This document shows, piece by piece, positions 5,274-5,728 of a stretch of DNA of 5,728 nt. The position numbers and the translations under genes were made by a program. Position 1 is the first letter of the stretch, and the number at the start of each line of letters is the position of its first letter. The notes under the pieces are model-generated. The model was not told where the DNA came from, searched no databases, and saw only the letters and a list, made by a program, of their open reading frames with translations. The stretch is from Candidatus Hikarchaeia archaeon HikBin4 (GTDB taxonomy: Archaea; Halobacteriota; Halobacteria; Halobacteriales; Hikarchaeaceae), in assembly GCA_009889685.1 (NCBI GenBank), contig WTZT01000045.1:1-5728 (forward strand). Reading direction: 5' to 3'.

Positions 5274-5728
5274 ATGTCTTCAGATTTACCTACTATAGCG
5301 ACATTCGTGAACGATTTCGCGGAAGAATATCGCATAAAAATGGAAAATGCAGTTGAGAAGTACTTCACAGATGAATACTTCGATTCATTGGGAGGTCCAC
5401 TCGCAATGATGCAAAAACAGTTTGCATCTCAAGCTTGGAGGGAGTTCTATATCGGCTGTTTACCCCCTGCAAGGCAAATGACTCAGATATATGATATAGG
5501 GGACCCTTATGACCGTGATAGGGATCTAATCGTTGGACTAGGTGAACAAATCCGAGACGAAGTAAAACACGCAAAAATTTACGCAAACCTCTCTGAACAA
5601 GTTGGAGTGCCTTGCGATTTGGCAACTTGGACTGCTGATAATTATGATAAGTTAGTTACCAAGTGCCGCCTGGCAACTGAATGGGAAAAACCACAATATA
5701 TCGCAGCAGGATTTCAAGTTTCAACCGA
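5274..5728 (+). CDS. Alpha-helical protein, probably ferritin-like diiron fold (N-terminal part)
   Basis: The first 151 residues of a protein cut by the right edge. I do not recognise a named gene. It is helix-rich, with no signal peptide or membrane segment. Residues 84-108 contain G-E-Q-I-R-D-E-V-K-H-A-K-I-Y, an E-x-x-H pair (E96, H99) of the kind that binds iron in ferritin-like and other diiron four-helix proteins. An earlier helix, Q-A-W-R-E-F-Y at 53-59, offers E57 as a possible first ligand. The second half of the fold, with the other expected ligands, is outside the window, so the metal site is unproven. The ATG at 5274 is the first in this frame; an ATG at 5248 in the same gap leads to a stop after seven codons in another frame. 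A TATA element at leaderless spacing supports the start. The closest guess is a diiron oxygenase/oxidase or rubrerythrin-like protein; a heme-oxygenase-like diiron fold is the main alternative. Its place behind an NAD(P)-dependent enzyme gene may be chance. Confidence 0.6.
   Translation, partial: MSSDLPTIATFVNDFAEEYRIKMENAVEKYFTDEYFDSLGGPLAMMQKQFASQAWREFYIGCLPPARQMTQIYDIGDPYDRDRDLIVGLGEQIRDEVKHAKIYANLSEQVGVPCDLATWTADNYDKLVTKCRLATEWEKPQYIAAGFQVST

Noticed and set aside
5365..5625. Minus-strand open frame of 86 codons at the right end
   Set aside because: It is antisense to the helical, probably diiron protein, whose plus-strand frame stays open to the edge with a promoter at the right distance.

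Overview
The window reads as a piece of a low-GC archaeal chromosome, most likely from a euryarchaeote. Four things point there. A gene cut by the left edge encodes the N-domain of a CDC48/VAT-type AAA ATPase and ends at the Y-E-D-I-G-G junction with the first ATPase domain. The PanB is of the haloarchaeal/euryarchaeal kind. There is a DUF120-type, CTP-dependent riboflavin kinase domain, a family restricted to archaea. Several genes appear to be leaderless, with a TTTAAA/TTTAAT TATA element centred about 27-28 nt before the ATG. The low GC and the mixture of families would suit an uncultured marine euryarchaeon (group II/III), but this placement is inference.

Layout from left to right: (1) 1-596, minus strand, 5' part of a cdc48-like gene; (2) 597-741, a short spacer with the cdc48 TATA box; (3) 742-1515, minus strand, panB; (4) 1516-1621, a divergent promoter region with a perfect 15-bp AT palindrome; (5) 1622-2551, plus strand, a two-domain protein joining a CTP-dependent riboflavin kinase to a HAD-superfamily phosphatase; (6) 2548-3822 (possibly to 3900), minus strand, hisD, convergent with the previous gene and overlapping it by 4 nt; (7) 3823-4166, a non-coding stretch containing a GC-rich island able to form hairpins; (8) 4167-5219, plus strand, a member of the ornithine cyclodeaminase/mu-crystallin family, in a subgroup without a firm function; (9) 5274-5728, plus strand, the start of an alpha-helical, probably ferritin-like diiron protein that runs off the right edge.

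The named genes serve cofactor and amino-acid metabolism: pantothenate/CoA (panB), FMN (ribK), histidine (hisD) and an NAD(P)-dependent imine or amino-acid enzyme. They are mostly separate transcription units rather than one operon. The most interesting object is the riboflavin kinase-HAD fusion. It suggests that FMN synthesis is physically joined to a phosphatase. That phosphatase could be the one acting before lumazine formation, an FMN hydrolase like the one fused to riboflavin kinase in plants, or an unrelated one. The second is the GC-rich structured island between hisD and the cyclodeaminase-like gene.
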